Assembly (NCBI GenBank): GCA_017647225.1
Contig: JAGCLA010000023.1
Coordinates: 124,001-188,000, forward strand
Source: Bacteroidaceae bacterium
GTDB lineage: Bacteria; Bacteroidota; Bacteroidia; Bacteroidales; Bacteroidaceae
Direction of reading: 5' to 3'
DNA length: 64,000 bases
A model generated the notes under the pieces. That model worked only from the letters and a program-made list of their open reading frames with translations. It ran no database searches and was not told the DNA's origin. Positions within the stretch are counted from its first letter, which is position 1; each line of letters starts with the position of its first letter. Of the stretch, positions 43,196-51,299 are shown piece after piece. The translations under genes and the position numbers were made by a program.

Positions 43196-43705
43196 ATGCT
43201 CAGAAAAGAAGACTTTGTTTATTTCGGAAAATTCCTCAAGCCACACGGCACAAAAGGAGAGATAGGCTTGCAGAGCGACGGGTTCTCACTTGGCGATGAC
43301 TGCGACTTTGTCGCATGCGATATTGACGGTATTCTCGTCCCATTCTTCTTTGAAACCATACGCTCAAAGAACGGCGACACAGTAATCGTAAAGGTTGAAC
43401 GCATGGGGACAGCCGACGAGGTACGTTTCCTGACAAACCGCGATGCATACATTCCGCGCCAATGGGTTGAAGAGAGCGAAGAACTTACATGGAGCTATTT
43501 CAAAGGATTCAAGGCCATAGACACCACACTTGGAGAGATTGGCGAAATAACTGACGTTGACGACAATACCATAAACACCCTTTTCGTCATAGAAGGTGAT
43601 GATGACGAGATACTCATTCCTGCACAGGAGGAATTCATCGCTGGCATAGACCACGACAAGAAGGAGATTATCTTCGACCTGCCCGAAGGATTGGTGTCAT
43701 TATAA
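43196..43705 (+). CDS. rimM: Ribosome maturation factor RimM
   Basis: Binds ribosomal protein S19 and assists 30S head assembly. The 169-residue protein has the RimM beta-barrel (YFGKFLKPHGTKGEIGLQSD; GTADEVRFLTNRDAYIPRQW) and a PRC-barrel half (SYFKGFKAIDTTLGEIGEIT; ILIPAQEEFIAGIDHDKKEI). It lies between murA (1 base) and the LytM gene (9 bases). Confidence 0.94.
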   Translation: MLRKEDFVYFGKFLKPHGTKGEIGLQSDGFSLGDDCDFVACDIDGILVPFFFETIRSKNGDTVIVKVERMGTADEVRFLTNRDAYIPRQWVEESEELTWSYFKGFKAIDTTLGEIGEITDVDDNTINTLFVIEGDDDEILIPAQEEFIAGIDHDKKEIIFDLPEGLVSL

Positions 43706-43714
43706 CAAAAACGC

Positions 43715-44578
43715 ATGAAGAAGAAAAGAGAACACAGAAGAATAAGGTTGCTCGACAGATACAGGCTGACAATTCTCAACGAGAACAAGAAGGAAGAGGA
43801 AATGCACCGCTTCTCCATTTCACCGTTGTCGGTATTGACAACGCTCTTTTTCTTGTTTATGATGACCGTTGCCGTACTTTACCTCATTGTTGTATATACC
43901 CCTGTCGGAAGCCTCATACCCGGATATATCAACAAACGTACAAGAGAAGAACTCATAAGAAACAACATACGCATCGACTCCATTACGAATGAGATTATAA
44001 AACAGAAACGCTATATAGCCAACATCAAGGCGATAATGGACGGCAAAGTAACGTTGGATTCTTTGAAAAACATGCCAGAAGAGATTACAAGTGACAGCAT
44101 ATCCATAGAAAGCACGGAACTTGAAAAAGAGTTCGTCAAGGAGTGGGAAGAGCGCGAGAGATATAACCTCACATCTCAGGCAACAAACATTAACGAGATT
44201 CAGGCACTGAACCTTTTCCGACCTGCGCAAGGTGAAATCATAAGAGCATTCGACATCACTGCCGGTCATTACGGAGTCGATATAGCAGAAGTTCCGGGCG
44301 AGAGCATACGCGCCATACATGACGGAACGGTTGTCATGAGCGATTACACCGCAAACGATGGTTATACGATAGTGATACAGCACCGTGAGAACATGATTTC
44401 GGTTTACCGCAATTGTTATCGCCTTATGAAAAATGTCGGCGACAAGGTTGTAAAGGGTGAGGCTATAGGCATATTCAGAAATAACAAAGACAAGAATAAA
44501 GAGAACAAGAAGTTCTTACATCTTGAATTGTGGCACAGAGGCAAGCCTCTCGACCCGAACACATACATAGCATTTTAA
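43715..44578 (+). CDS. M23/LytM-domain membrane protein, probably catalytically inactive
   Basis: A 287-residue inner-membrane protein: basic cytoplasmic N-terminus (1-35), one helix (about 42-67), a periplasmic coiled-coil stretch (80-160) and a C-terminal LytM fold (170-287). The zinc ligands remain (His185 and Asp189 in HYGVDIA, His269 in LHLELW), but the two catalytic histidines seem replaced: Phe267 in FLH instead of HxH, and Asn in SVYRNC instead of YxH. In E. coli, such degenerate LytM proteins (EnvC, NlpD) activate cell-wall amidases, so a regulatory role in division or wall remodelling is likely. It sits between rimM and dxr. Confidence 0.87.
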   Translation: MKKKREHRRIRLLDRYRLTILNENKKEEEMHRFSISPLSVLTTLFFLFMMTVAVLYLIVVYTPVGSLIPGYINKRTREELIRNNIRIDSITNEIIKQKRYIANIKAIMDGKVTLDSLKNMPEEITSDSISIESTELEKEFVKEWEERERYNLTSQATNINEIQALNLFRPAQGEIIRAFDITAGHYGVDIAEVPGESIRAIHDGTVVMSDYTANDGYTIVIQHRENMISVYRNCYRLMKNVGDKVVKGEAIGIFRNNKDKNKENKKFLHLELWHRGKPLDPNTYIAF

Positions 44579-44589
44579 AAAATCACTAT

Positions 44590-45753
44590 ATGGAAAGCGC
44601 AAGAAAAAGACAGATTGCGATATTAGGCTCAACAGGCTCTATCGGAACACAGACACTACAAGTCGTCGAGGAACATCCCGAGTGTTTCGAGGTATATGCC
44701 ATCACAGCCAACCGACGCGTCGGCGACCTTATTGCCCAGGCACGCAAATTCATGCCCGAGGCTGTTGTCATTGCTGATGAAACAAAATACGAAGAGCTGA
44801 AAGAGGCATTAAGCGACCTGCCCATAAAAGTTTATGCCGGATATGAGGCTATATGCCAGATTGTAGAATCGGGTCCCATTGATGTTGTAGTGACAGCAAT
44901 GGTCGGTTTTTCAGGGTTACGCCCCACCATTAATGCAATAAAAGCGGGAAAAGCCATAGCTCTTGCAAACAAAGAGACAATGGTTGTTGCAGGTGAGTTG
45001 ATAAACGCCCTTGCAATGGAACATAAGACCCCGATACTCCCTGTCGATTCGGAACATTCAGCCATATTCCAATGCCTTGCAGGAGAGATGCACAACAAGG
45101 TGGAGAAACTGATTTTGACAGCGTCAGGTGGTCCTTTCCGCACATTCACAAAAGAGCAGTTGGAGCATGTTACAAAAGAGCAGGCTCTCAAACACCCCAA
45201 CTGGAGCATGGGTGCAAAAATTACCATCGACTCGGCATCGATGATGAACAAAGGTTTTGAGGTAATGGAGGCCAAATGGCTGTTCGGTGTGGGAGCAGAA
45301 GATATCGAAGTGGTTGTACACCCACAGTCTGTCATACACTCAATGGTACAGTTCGGGGACGGAGCAATAAAGGCACAGCTCGGAACTCCTGACATGCGTT
45401 TACCTATAATGTATGCACTGACCTACCCCGCACGTCTTTCATCGTCGTTCGACAGAATAGACTGGAATACTCTCGGCGAATTGACCTTTGAGAAACCCAA
45501 TCTGGAGCTTTTCCCCAACCTGCGTCTTGCATACGAGGCACTTGCCAAAGGCGGAAACATTCCGTGCGTTGTAAACGCGGCAAACGAGGTGTGCGTGGCA
45601 TCGTTCCTGAACGACCGCATCAAGTTCACAGACATGCCACGTCTGATTGAAAGAGCCATGAACGAAGCGACATATATATTAAAACCTACACTCGACGACT
45701 ACCTTGAAACCGATAAGGAGATACGCCGAATGGTTGAAGAGTGGATTAACTGA
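44590..45753 (+). CDS. dxr: 1-deoxy-D-xylulose 5-phosphate reductoisomerase
   Basis: Makes 2-C-methyl-D-erythritol 4-phosphate in the MEP isoprenoid pathway with NADPH. The 387-residue protein has the Rossmann motif AILGSTGSIGTQTLQVV, ALANKETMVVAGELI, the metal-binding PVDSEHSAIFQCLAG, TASGGPFRT, and HPNWSMGAKITIDSASMMNKGFE-type sequence (in two parts). The frame begins at 44530 inside the LytM gene, but ATG 44590, 11 bases after that gene, gives the normal start. rseP follows after 32 bases. Confidence 0.96.
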   Translation: MESARKRQIAILGSTGSIGTQTLQVVEEHPECFEVYAITANRRVGDLIAQARKFMPEAVVIADETKYEELKEALSDLPIKVYAGYEAICQIVESGPIDVVVTAMVGFSGLRPTINAIKAGKAIALANKETMVVAGELINALAMEHKTPILPVDSEHSAIFQCLAGEMHNKVEKLILTASGGPFRTFTKEQLEHVTKEQALKHPNWSMGAKITIDSASMMNKGFEVMEAKWLFGVGAEDIEVVVHPQSVIHSMVQFGDGAIKAQLGTPDMRLPIMYALTYPARLSSSFDRIDWNTLGELTFEKPNLELFPNLRLAYEALAKGGNIPCVVNAANEVCVASFLNDRIKFTDMPRLIERAMNEATYILKPTLDDYLETDKEIRRMVEEWIN

Positions 45754-45785
45754 TAAAGAGAAATAAAATTTTACAAATATACGAT

Positions 45786-47123
45786 ATGGAGATTTTTTTG
45801 ATACGCGCATTGCAGTTGATATTGTCATTGAGCATTCTGGTGCTTATACATGAATTCGGTCATTTCCTTTTTGCAAGAGTATTCAAGGTAAGAGTTGAGA
45901 AATTCTACCTTTTCTTCGATTGGAAATTCTCACTGTTCAAATGGAAGCCCAAGAACAGCGACACCGAATACGGTATCGGTTGGGTACCTCTTGGCGGTTA
46001 TTGCAAGATAGCAGGTATGATTGATGAATCAATGGATACAGAGCAGATGAAACAGCCTGCACAATCTTGGGAATACCGTTCAAAACCAGCATGGCAACGC
46101 CTTCTCATAATTGTTGGCGGTGTAATGTTCAACCTCATCACAGCCATATTCATTTATTCAATGGTGCTGTTCACATGGGGCGACTCTCACACCGACTTGC
46201 ACACAATGAAGAACGGACTTGCTTTCAATAAAACAGCAAAGGAGATTGGTTTCCGCAATGGCGACATGATTATAAAGATGGACGGTAATGAAGTTCACAG
46301 ACTCTATCATGACAAAGTACGTGGTGCAAACATTTTCCGCGATATATGCAATGCCGAGGAAGTAACCGTTTTGCGTAACGGCGAAGAGGTGGCGATAGCC
46401 ATTCCCGACACACTCGGTTTGCTCAACATGAACAAGAGCGGCATATTCATGCATGAAAGAATTCTGCCTGTCATTGACAGCCTTGACATGAACGGAGCAG
46501 GAGCTGCTGCCGGCCTGGCAAGCGGTGATATAATCACAACTATTGACGGCACAGCCATTGACTCATGGACCGACCTTAAAATAAAACTTGCAAGCCTCAA
46601 GGAAGAGGGAAAACAGAATTTCAGCATTGAGGTTATGCGCGACAGCGCCGTACAGCTTGCGGTTTCGGTTGACAGCACATATATGCTCGGAATAACTCCG
46701 GTAATGAACGACTACCCTCTTATTCACAACAAGTACGGTTTCTTTGAATCATTCCCTGCCGGCATATCATTCGGTTTCAATGTTCTACGTGGTTACATCA
46801 GCGACTTCAAATACGTATTCACATCTGACGGTGCAAAATCGGTTGGTATGTTCGCATCTATCGGCAGCCTGTTCCCTGCCACATGGGATTGGCATGAGTT
46901 CTGGTTGATGACAGCATTCCTTTCAATAATACTCGCATTCATGAACATACTGCCTATTCCGGCACTCGACGGAGGACATGCTTTGTTCCTGCTTACAGAG
47001 ATGATTACCGGCAAGCAGCCAAGCGACAAATTCCTTGAGCGCGCGCAGTTGGTAGGTATGCTCATAATTTTGGGACTTTTTGTCCTTGCCACATACAACG
47101 ACCTGATGAAGTTTGTATTCTAA
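45786..47123 (+). CDS. rseP: RIP zinc metalloprotease RseP
   Basis: An intramembrane site-2 protease that cleaves anti-sigma factors or signal-peptide remnants in the inner membrane. The 445-residue protein carries HEFGHFLFAR (HExxH, residues near 22-26) in the first helix, a PDZ domain near 210-290 (GLASGDIITTIDGTAID), and NILPIPALDGGHALFLL, the third zinc ligand region, near the C-terminus. Its stop is one base before the serpin ATG. The dxr-rseP pairing is common in bacteria. Confidence 0.95.
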   Translation: MEIFLIRALQLILSLSILVLIHEFGHFLFARVFKVRVEKFYLFFDWKFSLFKWKPKNSDTEYGIGWVPLGGYCKIAGMIDESMDTEQMKQPAQSWEYRSKPAWQRLLIIVGGVMFNLITAIFIYSMVLFTWGDSHTDLHTMKNGLAFNKTAKEIGFRNGDMIIKMDGNEVHRLYHDKVRGANIFRDICNAEEVTVLRNGEEVAIAIPDTLGLLNMNKSGIFMHERILPVIDSLDMNGAGAAAGLASGDIITTIDGTAIDSWTDLKIKLASLKEEGKQNFSIEVMRDSAVQLAVSVDSTYMLGITPVMNDYPLIHNKYGFFESFPAGISFGFNVLRGYISDFKYVFTSDGAKSVGMFASIGSLFPATWDWHEFWLMTAFLSIILAFMNILPIPALDGGHALFLLTEMITGKQPSDKFLERAQLVGMLIILGLFVLATYNDLMKFVF

Positions 47124-47124
47124 A

Positions 47125-48291
47125 ATGATAAAAAAGATATTATATACGATATTGGTAGTCTGCCTGTCTGCCTGCTGCACAAAGCGACAGACAACAACAG
47201 ACAACGACATTGCAAGCGCGAACAGTTTTTGGGGCAATGTTTTCAAAGACCTGTGCAAGCAAAGCAATAAAGAAAACATTTGCCTGTCACCTTTGAGTGC
47301 GCAATTCGCAATGGCAATGCTTGCCAACGGTGCCGAAGGCGAAACAAAAGAAGAGATATGCAAGGTTCTTGGTTCTTACGCCGACATCAATGCACATTAC
47401 AACAACCTGCTCGAAGAGTCCAATGCAAGCAAGGAGTGTGAAGTAAACATCGCGAACTCCATTTGGATAAACGACAAATTGAGTGTAAAAGAGCAATTCA
47501 TAACAAAGAACAAGGATTACTACAATGCCGCGATTGAGGTAACACCGTTCAACAAGAATACCTTGTTGCGCATCAACAATTGGTGCAAGGATATGACCAA
47601 TGGCAAAATCACCTCTATTTTGAGCGATATCAAGCCCGGCGACAGAATGTATCTTATAAACGCCCTTTACTTTAATGCGGACTGGAACAAACCTTTCAAT
47701 AAAGAGAACACGAAGAAGGAGAATTTCACTACCGAAAAAGGAAAAGTCGTAGAGGTTGACATGATGACGGCAAATGAAAATTCGCTGTACTACAACGACG
47801 AGCAAGTAGAAATGACCGTCAAACGATACAAAGGCAATTACAGCATGATACTTGCCCTGCCAAAAGAGAACGTAAAGTGTAGCGATGTTGCACATACCCT
47901 TTTGCAGGACATCGACAAGTATCTTTCTGATATGAATATGTGCAACGTAAAGTTGTCATTGCCTAAATTCACCACAGAGTTTGGCTCATCACTCAAGGAT
48001 GTTCTTGAACAGCAAGGAATAACAAGAGCCTTCAGCCACGGAGCCGAATTGAAAGGTATATCCGATGCTCCACTTTGCGTTGACGATATAATACAAAAAA
48101 CATATGTAAATGTCGATGAAGAAGGCACAGAGGCCGCTGCTGTAACAGCGATAACGGTAAGACTCACGGCAATGCGACCTGAAAAGAGTGTTGCAATGAA
48201 GCTCAACCGTCCGTTTGTATATGCCATAATAAACAACGAGAGTAACGAGGTCCTATTCATTGGCAAGGTTGGCAACCCCATAAAGAAATAA
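47125..48291 (+). CDS. Serpin family lipoprotein (serine protease inhibitor)
   Basis: A 388-residue serpin behind a lipoprotein signal (VVCLSAC, lipidated Cys17). Core family segments are FWGNVFKDLCKQSNKENICL, SPLSAQFAMAMLANGAEGET, YLINALYFNADWNKPF and LNRPFVYAIINNESNEVLFIGK. The reactive loop starts EEGTEAAAVTA (332-342), the small-residue hinge expected of an inhibitory serpin; the scissile bond probably lies among Leu-Thr-Ala-Met near 347-350, suggesting elastase-like targets. It should sit on the cell surface or facing the periplasm and trap host or rival serine proteases. ATG 47125 is preferred, since the frame start at 47113 lies within rseP. Serpins are patchily distributed in bacteria. 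Confidence 0.93.
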   Translation: MIKKILYTILVVCLSACCTKRQTTTDNDIASANSFWGNVFKDLCKQSNKENICLSPLSAQFAMAMLANGAEGETKEEICKVLGSYADINAHYNNLLEESNASKECEVNIANSIWINDKLSVKEQFITKNKDYYNAAIEVTPFNKNTLLRINNWCKDMTNGKITSILSDIKPGDRMYLINALYFNADWNKPFNKENTKKENFTTEKGKVVEVDMMTANENSLYYNDEQVEMTVKRYKGNYSMILALPKENVKCSDVAHTLLQDIDKYLSDMNMCNVKLSLPKFTTEFGSSLKDVLEQQGITRAFSHGAELKGISDAPLCVDDIIQKTYVNVDEEGTEAAAVTAITVRLTAMRPEKSVAMKLNRPFVYAIINNESNEVLFIGKVGNPIKK

Positions 48292-48304
48292 AAACAGAAA
48301 CAGC

Positions 48305-49642
48305 ATGAAACGTATTCTTGGAACATTTTTATTGTTGCTTATTGTAGCAACAGGCTTTTGTAAGAATCCAAAGTATATATTCTATTTCATCGGTGATGGC
48401 ATGGGCCCGTCGCACGTACGTGGAACAGAGCTCTTTTTAAGTAAGATTTCCAAAGAGCCTTCAAGACTTGTTTTTACACAGTTCCCCTACACAGCCTTTG
48501 TTACCACCCATTCGGCAAGCAACGGCGTTACAGACTCTGCTGCATCGGGCACTGCCTTGGCTACAGGCTCTAAGACAAACAACGGCTGTATCGGTGTCGA
48601 TGCAGAGGGCAAGGAGGTTTATAGCGTTGCACACGCTGCCAAAGAAGCCGGACTTGCAGTAGGCATTGCAACAACAGTTCCAATAAACCATGCGACACCA
48701 AGTGCATTTTACGCACACAACAAAAGCCGCAACAATTACCACGAGATAGCACAGTGGATGCTAACTGCCGACTACGACTTTTATGCCGGCGGTGATGCAA
48801 AATGCACCAACGAACAACGCGAAGTTCTATACAGCAAGGCCGAAGAGCAGGGTTATACCATCACACGCGGCTACAACGACTACAAAACGAAAGCAGACGA
48901 CGCTGAAAAAGTGATGCTATACCAGAAAAATGTTTCAGAGGAACTGCCTTATGCCATAGACAACGAGTACAAGAATGTCGATTTGAACCTACGTCAGATA
49001 ACAGAGGCCGGTATAGACTTCCTTTATAATAAGGACAAAGATGGATTCTTCTTTATGGTAGAGGGTGGAAAGATTGACTATGCTTCACACAGTGATGATG
49101 CAGCAACCGCCTTTTACGAAGTTCAAGATTTCGCTGCAGCCATTGAAGCGGCATACGAATTCTACAAGAAGCACAAGGACGAGACACTTATAATTGTAAC
49201 AGCCGACCACGAAACAGGCGGCCTGGTACTCGGTTACAATGGAAACTATGCACTATACTTCAAGGAACTTACAAAGCAGAAGGTAAGCGTAAACAAGTTG
49301 CAGGCGATGCTTGATGCGCTTGGTACAACAACATGGGGCAAAGTGAACGAGGTTGTGAAAGAGAATATCGGTGTCGAGATTCGTGGCAACCACGACAAGA
49401 ACGAGAGCATAGAGATGACATCAAGCCTTGCAAGCAGAATTGCGGCAGAAGCGATATACGACATTGACCGCAAGGCAGCCATTTCATGGGCAAGCGGCAA
49501 CCACTCGGGTACTTACGTTCCTTTGTACGCCATTGGATGCGGAGCAGAGGAGTTCTGCGGAGTAATTGACAACACCGACATTCCAAAGACTATTGAACGT
49601 GTCGCAAAATTAAAGAAAGAGAAATTCTGCTCTAAGAGATAA
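48305..49642 (+). CDS. Alkaline phosphatase
   Basis: A 445-residue periplasmic phosphomonoesterase. A signal peptide (about 1-19) precedes YFIGDGMGPSHVRGTELF with the first metal ligand. The nucleophile Ser is in GVTDSAASGTALATG (near residue 79), and further metal ligands are in FMVEGGKIDYASHSDDA, IVTADHETGG and ASGNHSGTYVPLYAIG. The architecture fits the PhoA superfamily. The start ATG is 13 bases after the serpin gene. It ends the + strand unit; the next gene, tRNA-Cys, is convergent. Confidence 0.94.
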   Translation: MKRILGTFLLLLIVATGFCKNPKYIFYFIGDGMGPSHVRGTELFLSKISKEPSRLVFTQFPYTAFVTTHSASNGVTDSAASGTALATGSKTNNGCIGVDAEGKEVYSVAHAAKEAGLAVGIATTVPINHATPSAFYAHNKSRNNYHEIAQWMLTADYDFYAGGDAKCTNEQREVLYSKAEEQGYTITRGYNDYKTKADDAEKVMLYQKNVSEELPYAIDNEYKNVDLNLRQITEAGIDFLYNKDKDGFFFMVEGGKIDYASHSDDAATAFYEVQDFAAAIEAAYEFYKKHKDETLIIVTADHETGGLVLGYNGNYALYFKELTKQKVSVNKLQAMLDALGTTTWGKVNEVVKENIGVEIRGNHDKNESIEMTSSLASRIAAEAIYDIDRKAAISWASGNHSGTYVPLYAIGCGAEEFCGVIDNTDIPKTIERVAKLKKEKFCSKR

Positions 49643-49682
49643 AAAGAGGTTTCCTAAAATAAAAGAGGTATAAAAAGCATAT

Positions 49683-49712
49683 AAAAAAAGGAGTTCCTGT
49701 TGGAACTCCTTT
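49683..49712 (-). terminator. Intrinsic terminator of tRNA-Cys
   Basis: On the minus strand an 11-base perfect stem (AAAGGAGTTCC with its complement, loop of 4) is followed by a run of seven T. It begins two bases after the tRNA 3' end. Confidence 0.92.
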
Positions 49713-49713
49713 G

Positions 49714-49785
49714 AGGTACCTGGCGGATTCGAACCGCCGTACATGGTTTTGCAGACCACTGACTAAGCCACTCATCCAAGGTACC
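49714..49785 (-). tRNA. tRNA-Cys(GCA)
   Basis: On the minus strand the sequence folds into a full cloverleaf. The 7-base acceptor stem pairs GGTACCT with AGGTACC. The anticodon stem GTGGT/ACCAT encloses the loop CTGCAAA with anticodon GCA, and the T arm has GGTTCGAATCC. The discriminator base is U73, as needed by CysRS. CCA is not encoded. tilS, a tRNA-modifying enzyme gene, lies divergent upstream. Confidence 0.97.
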
Positions 49786-49928
49786 GTTGGCAAGGCATAG
49801 CCGATTGCGAAGACAAAGGTAAGACATTTTTTGTGAAGAACAAACAAAGAAGGCCATTTTTTGCCTCAACGGGCTATTTTTAGGCAATTATTCCACTATT
49901 TAAGCATTAATTATACATTTTATTGTCA

Positions 49929-49936
49929 TATCTTCG
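49929..49936 (+). promoter_or_regulatory. Possible -7 box of tilS
   Basis: TATCTTCG is one base from the -7 consensus and ends only 9 bases before the tilS ATG, which would give a nearly leaderless transcript. No TTTG is at the right distance. The rest of 49786-49928 shows no gene. Confidence 0.35.
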
Positions 49937-49945
49937 CATTGGATT

Positions 49946-51259
49946 ATGATATACAAGGTAGAGAAATACATTGCAAAGCACAACTTGCTCAACAAAGAAA
50001 AGTGCGTGCTTGTGGCATTGAGTGGCGGAGCCGACTCTGTGGCATTGCTTGTTGCCTTGTTGAAATTAGGATACCGCACAGAAGCCGTACATTGCAATTT
50101 TCACCTTCGTGGCGAAGAGAGCAACCGCGACGAGGCTTTTGTACGCGAACTCTGCCAACGTCGAGGTGTCAAATTGCACGTCATTGATTTCGATACCACA
50201 CAGTATGCCAAAGAGAAAGGCATATCAATTGAGATGGCGGCGCGCGAACTGCGATACGACGCTTTTGAAAAGCTACGCAAAGATATTGATGCCGGTGCCA
50301 TTGCCGTTGCTCACCACATGGACGATTCGGCAGAGACACTTTTGCTTAACCTTGTACGCGGAACAGGCATAAGAGGGTTGCACGGCATACAGCCAAAGAA
50401 CGGCCATATTGTACGTCCTTTGTTATGTGTTGGACGCGAGGATATCATCGACTACCTTAAATGGCGCGATGAATCGTTTGTAACCGACAGCACCAACCTC
50501 ACAAGCGACTACACCCGTAACAAGATAAGACTTGAGGTGATACCCAAACTCGCAGAGATAAACCCGTCGGTAAAGGAAGGGCTTGCAGCCACAGCACAAC
50601 GCCTTAGCGAAGCAGAACTTATCTACCGCAATGCTATCGAAGACGCCATCAAAAGGGTAAGGAACGGTAATTATATTGACATAGAGCTGTTAAAAAAGGA
50701 GATTGCTCCGGCAACGCTGTTGCACGAGATTCTCTCACCGCTCGGGTTCAACAGCGCACAGGTTGAGGACATGCATAACTCGCTCGACAGCGAAGGAAGC
50801 AGACAATTTACAACAACCGACTTCTGTGTTATCAAGGACCGCAGCAGGTTTATCATTACTCCAAAGGAAAATTTTGAGCAAAAGGAGATTCTGCTACCCG
50901 AAGAGGGATATGTTGAAACAGAGCAAGGCATTCTCAATATCGCAAGGGTTACAGCGGAAGGGGATATTCCCAAAGAGCGCAATATCGCAAGCCTTGACTT
51001 TGACAAGCTGCAACTGCCACTTACTTTAAGAAGCATACGCAACGGCGACCGCTTTGCACCTTTTGGCATGCGCGGAACAAAACTTGTCAGCGACTACCTT
51101 ACAGACCGCAAGAAAAGCATTATAGAAAAACAGAGTCAGCTTGTTGTTGTTGACGCTGCAGGAGAGATTATGTGGCTTGTAAACGAACGTCCTTCGGCAC
51201 GTTGCTGCATTAACGACAAAACAAAAAATATCCTTCACTTGGAATGGCGAAAGATATGA
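49946..51259 (+). CDS. tilS: tRNA(Ile)-lysidine synthase
   Basis: Converts C34 to lysidine in tRNA-Ile(CAU) so that it reads AUA. The 437-residue protein has the PP-loop ATP motif VALSGGADSVALL (near 25-37), HCNFHLRGEESNRDE, ISIEMAARELRYDAF and AHHMDDSAETLLLNLVRGTG in the N-terminal half, followed by the TilS C-terminal domains (RNGDRFAPFGMRGTKLVSDY). The enzyme is cytoplasmic and essential in most bacteria. It is convergent with the SEL1 gene; nothing clear separates them in the 40-base gap. Confidence 0.95.
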   Translation: MIYKVEKYIAKHNLLNKEKCVLVALSGGADSVALLVALLKLGYRTEAVHCNFHLRGEESNRDEAFVRELCQRRGVKLHVIDFDTTQYAKEKGISIEMAARELRYDAFEKLRKDIDAGAIAVAHHMDDSAETLLLNLVRGTGIRGLHGIQPKNGHIVRPLLCVGREDIIDYLKWRDESFVTDSTNLTSDYTRNKIRLEVIPKLAEINPSVKEGLAATAQRLSEAELIYRNAIEDAIKRVRNGNYIDIELLKKEIAPATLLHEILSPLGFNSAQVEDMHNSLDSEGSRQFTTTDFCVIKDRSRFIITPKENFEQKEILLPEEGYVETEQGILNIARVTAEGDIPKERNIASLDFDKLQLPLTLRSIRNGDRFAPFGMRGTKLVSDYLTDRKKSIIEKQSQLVVVDAAGEIMWLVNERPSARCCINDKTKNILHLEWRKI

Positions 51260-51299
51260 TTCATATATTGGCTGTTATGCCAAACCCTACATTTTGCTG

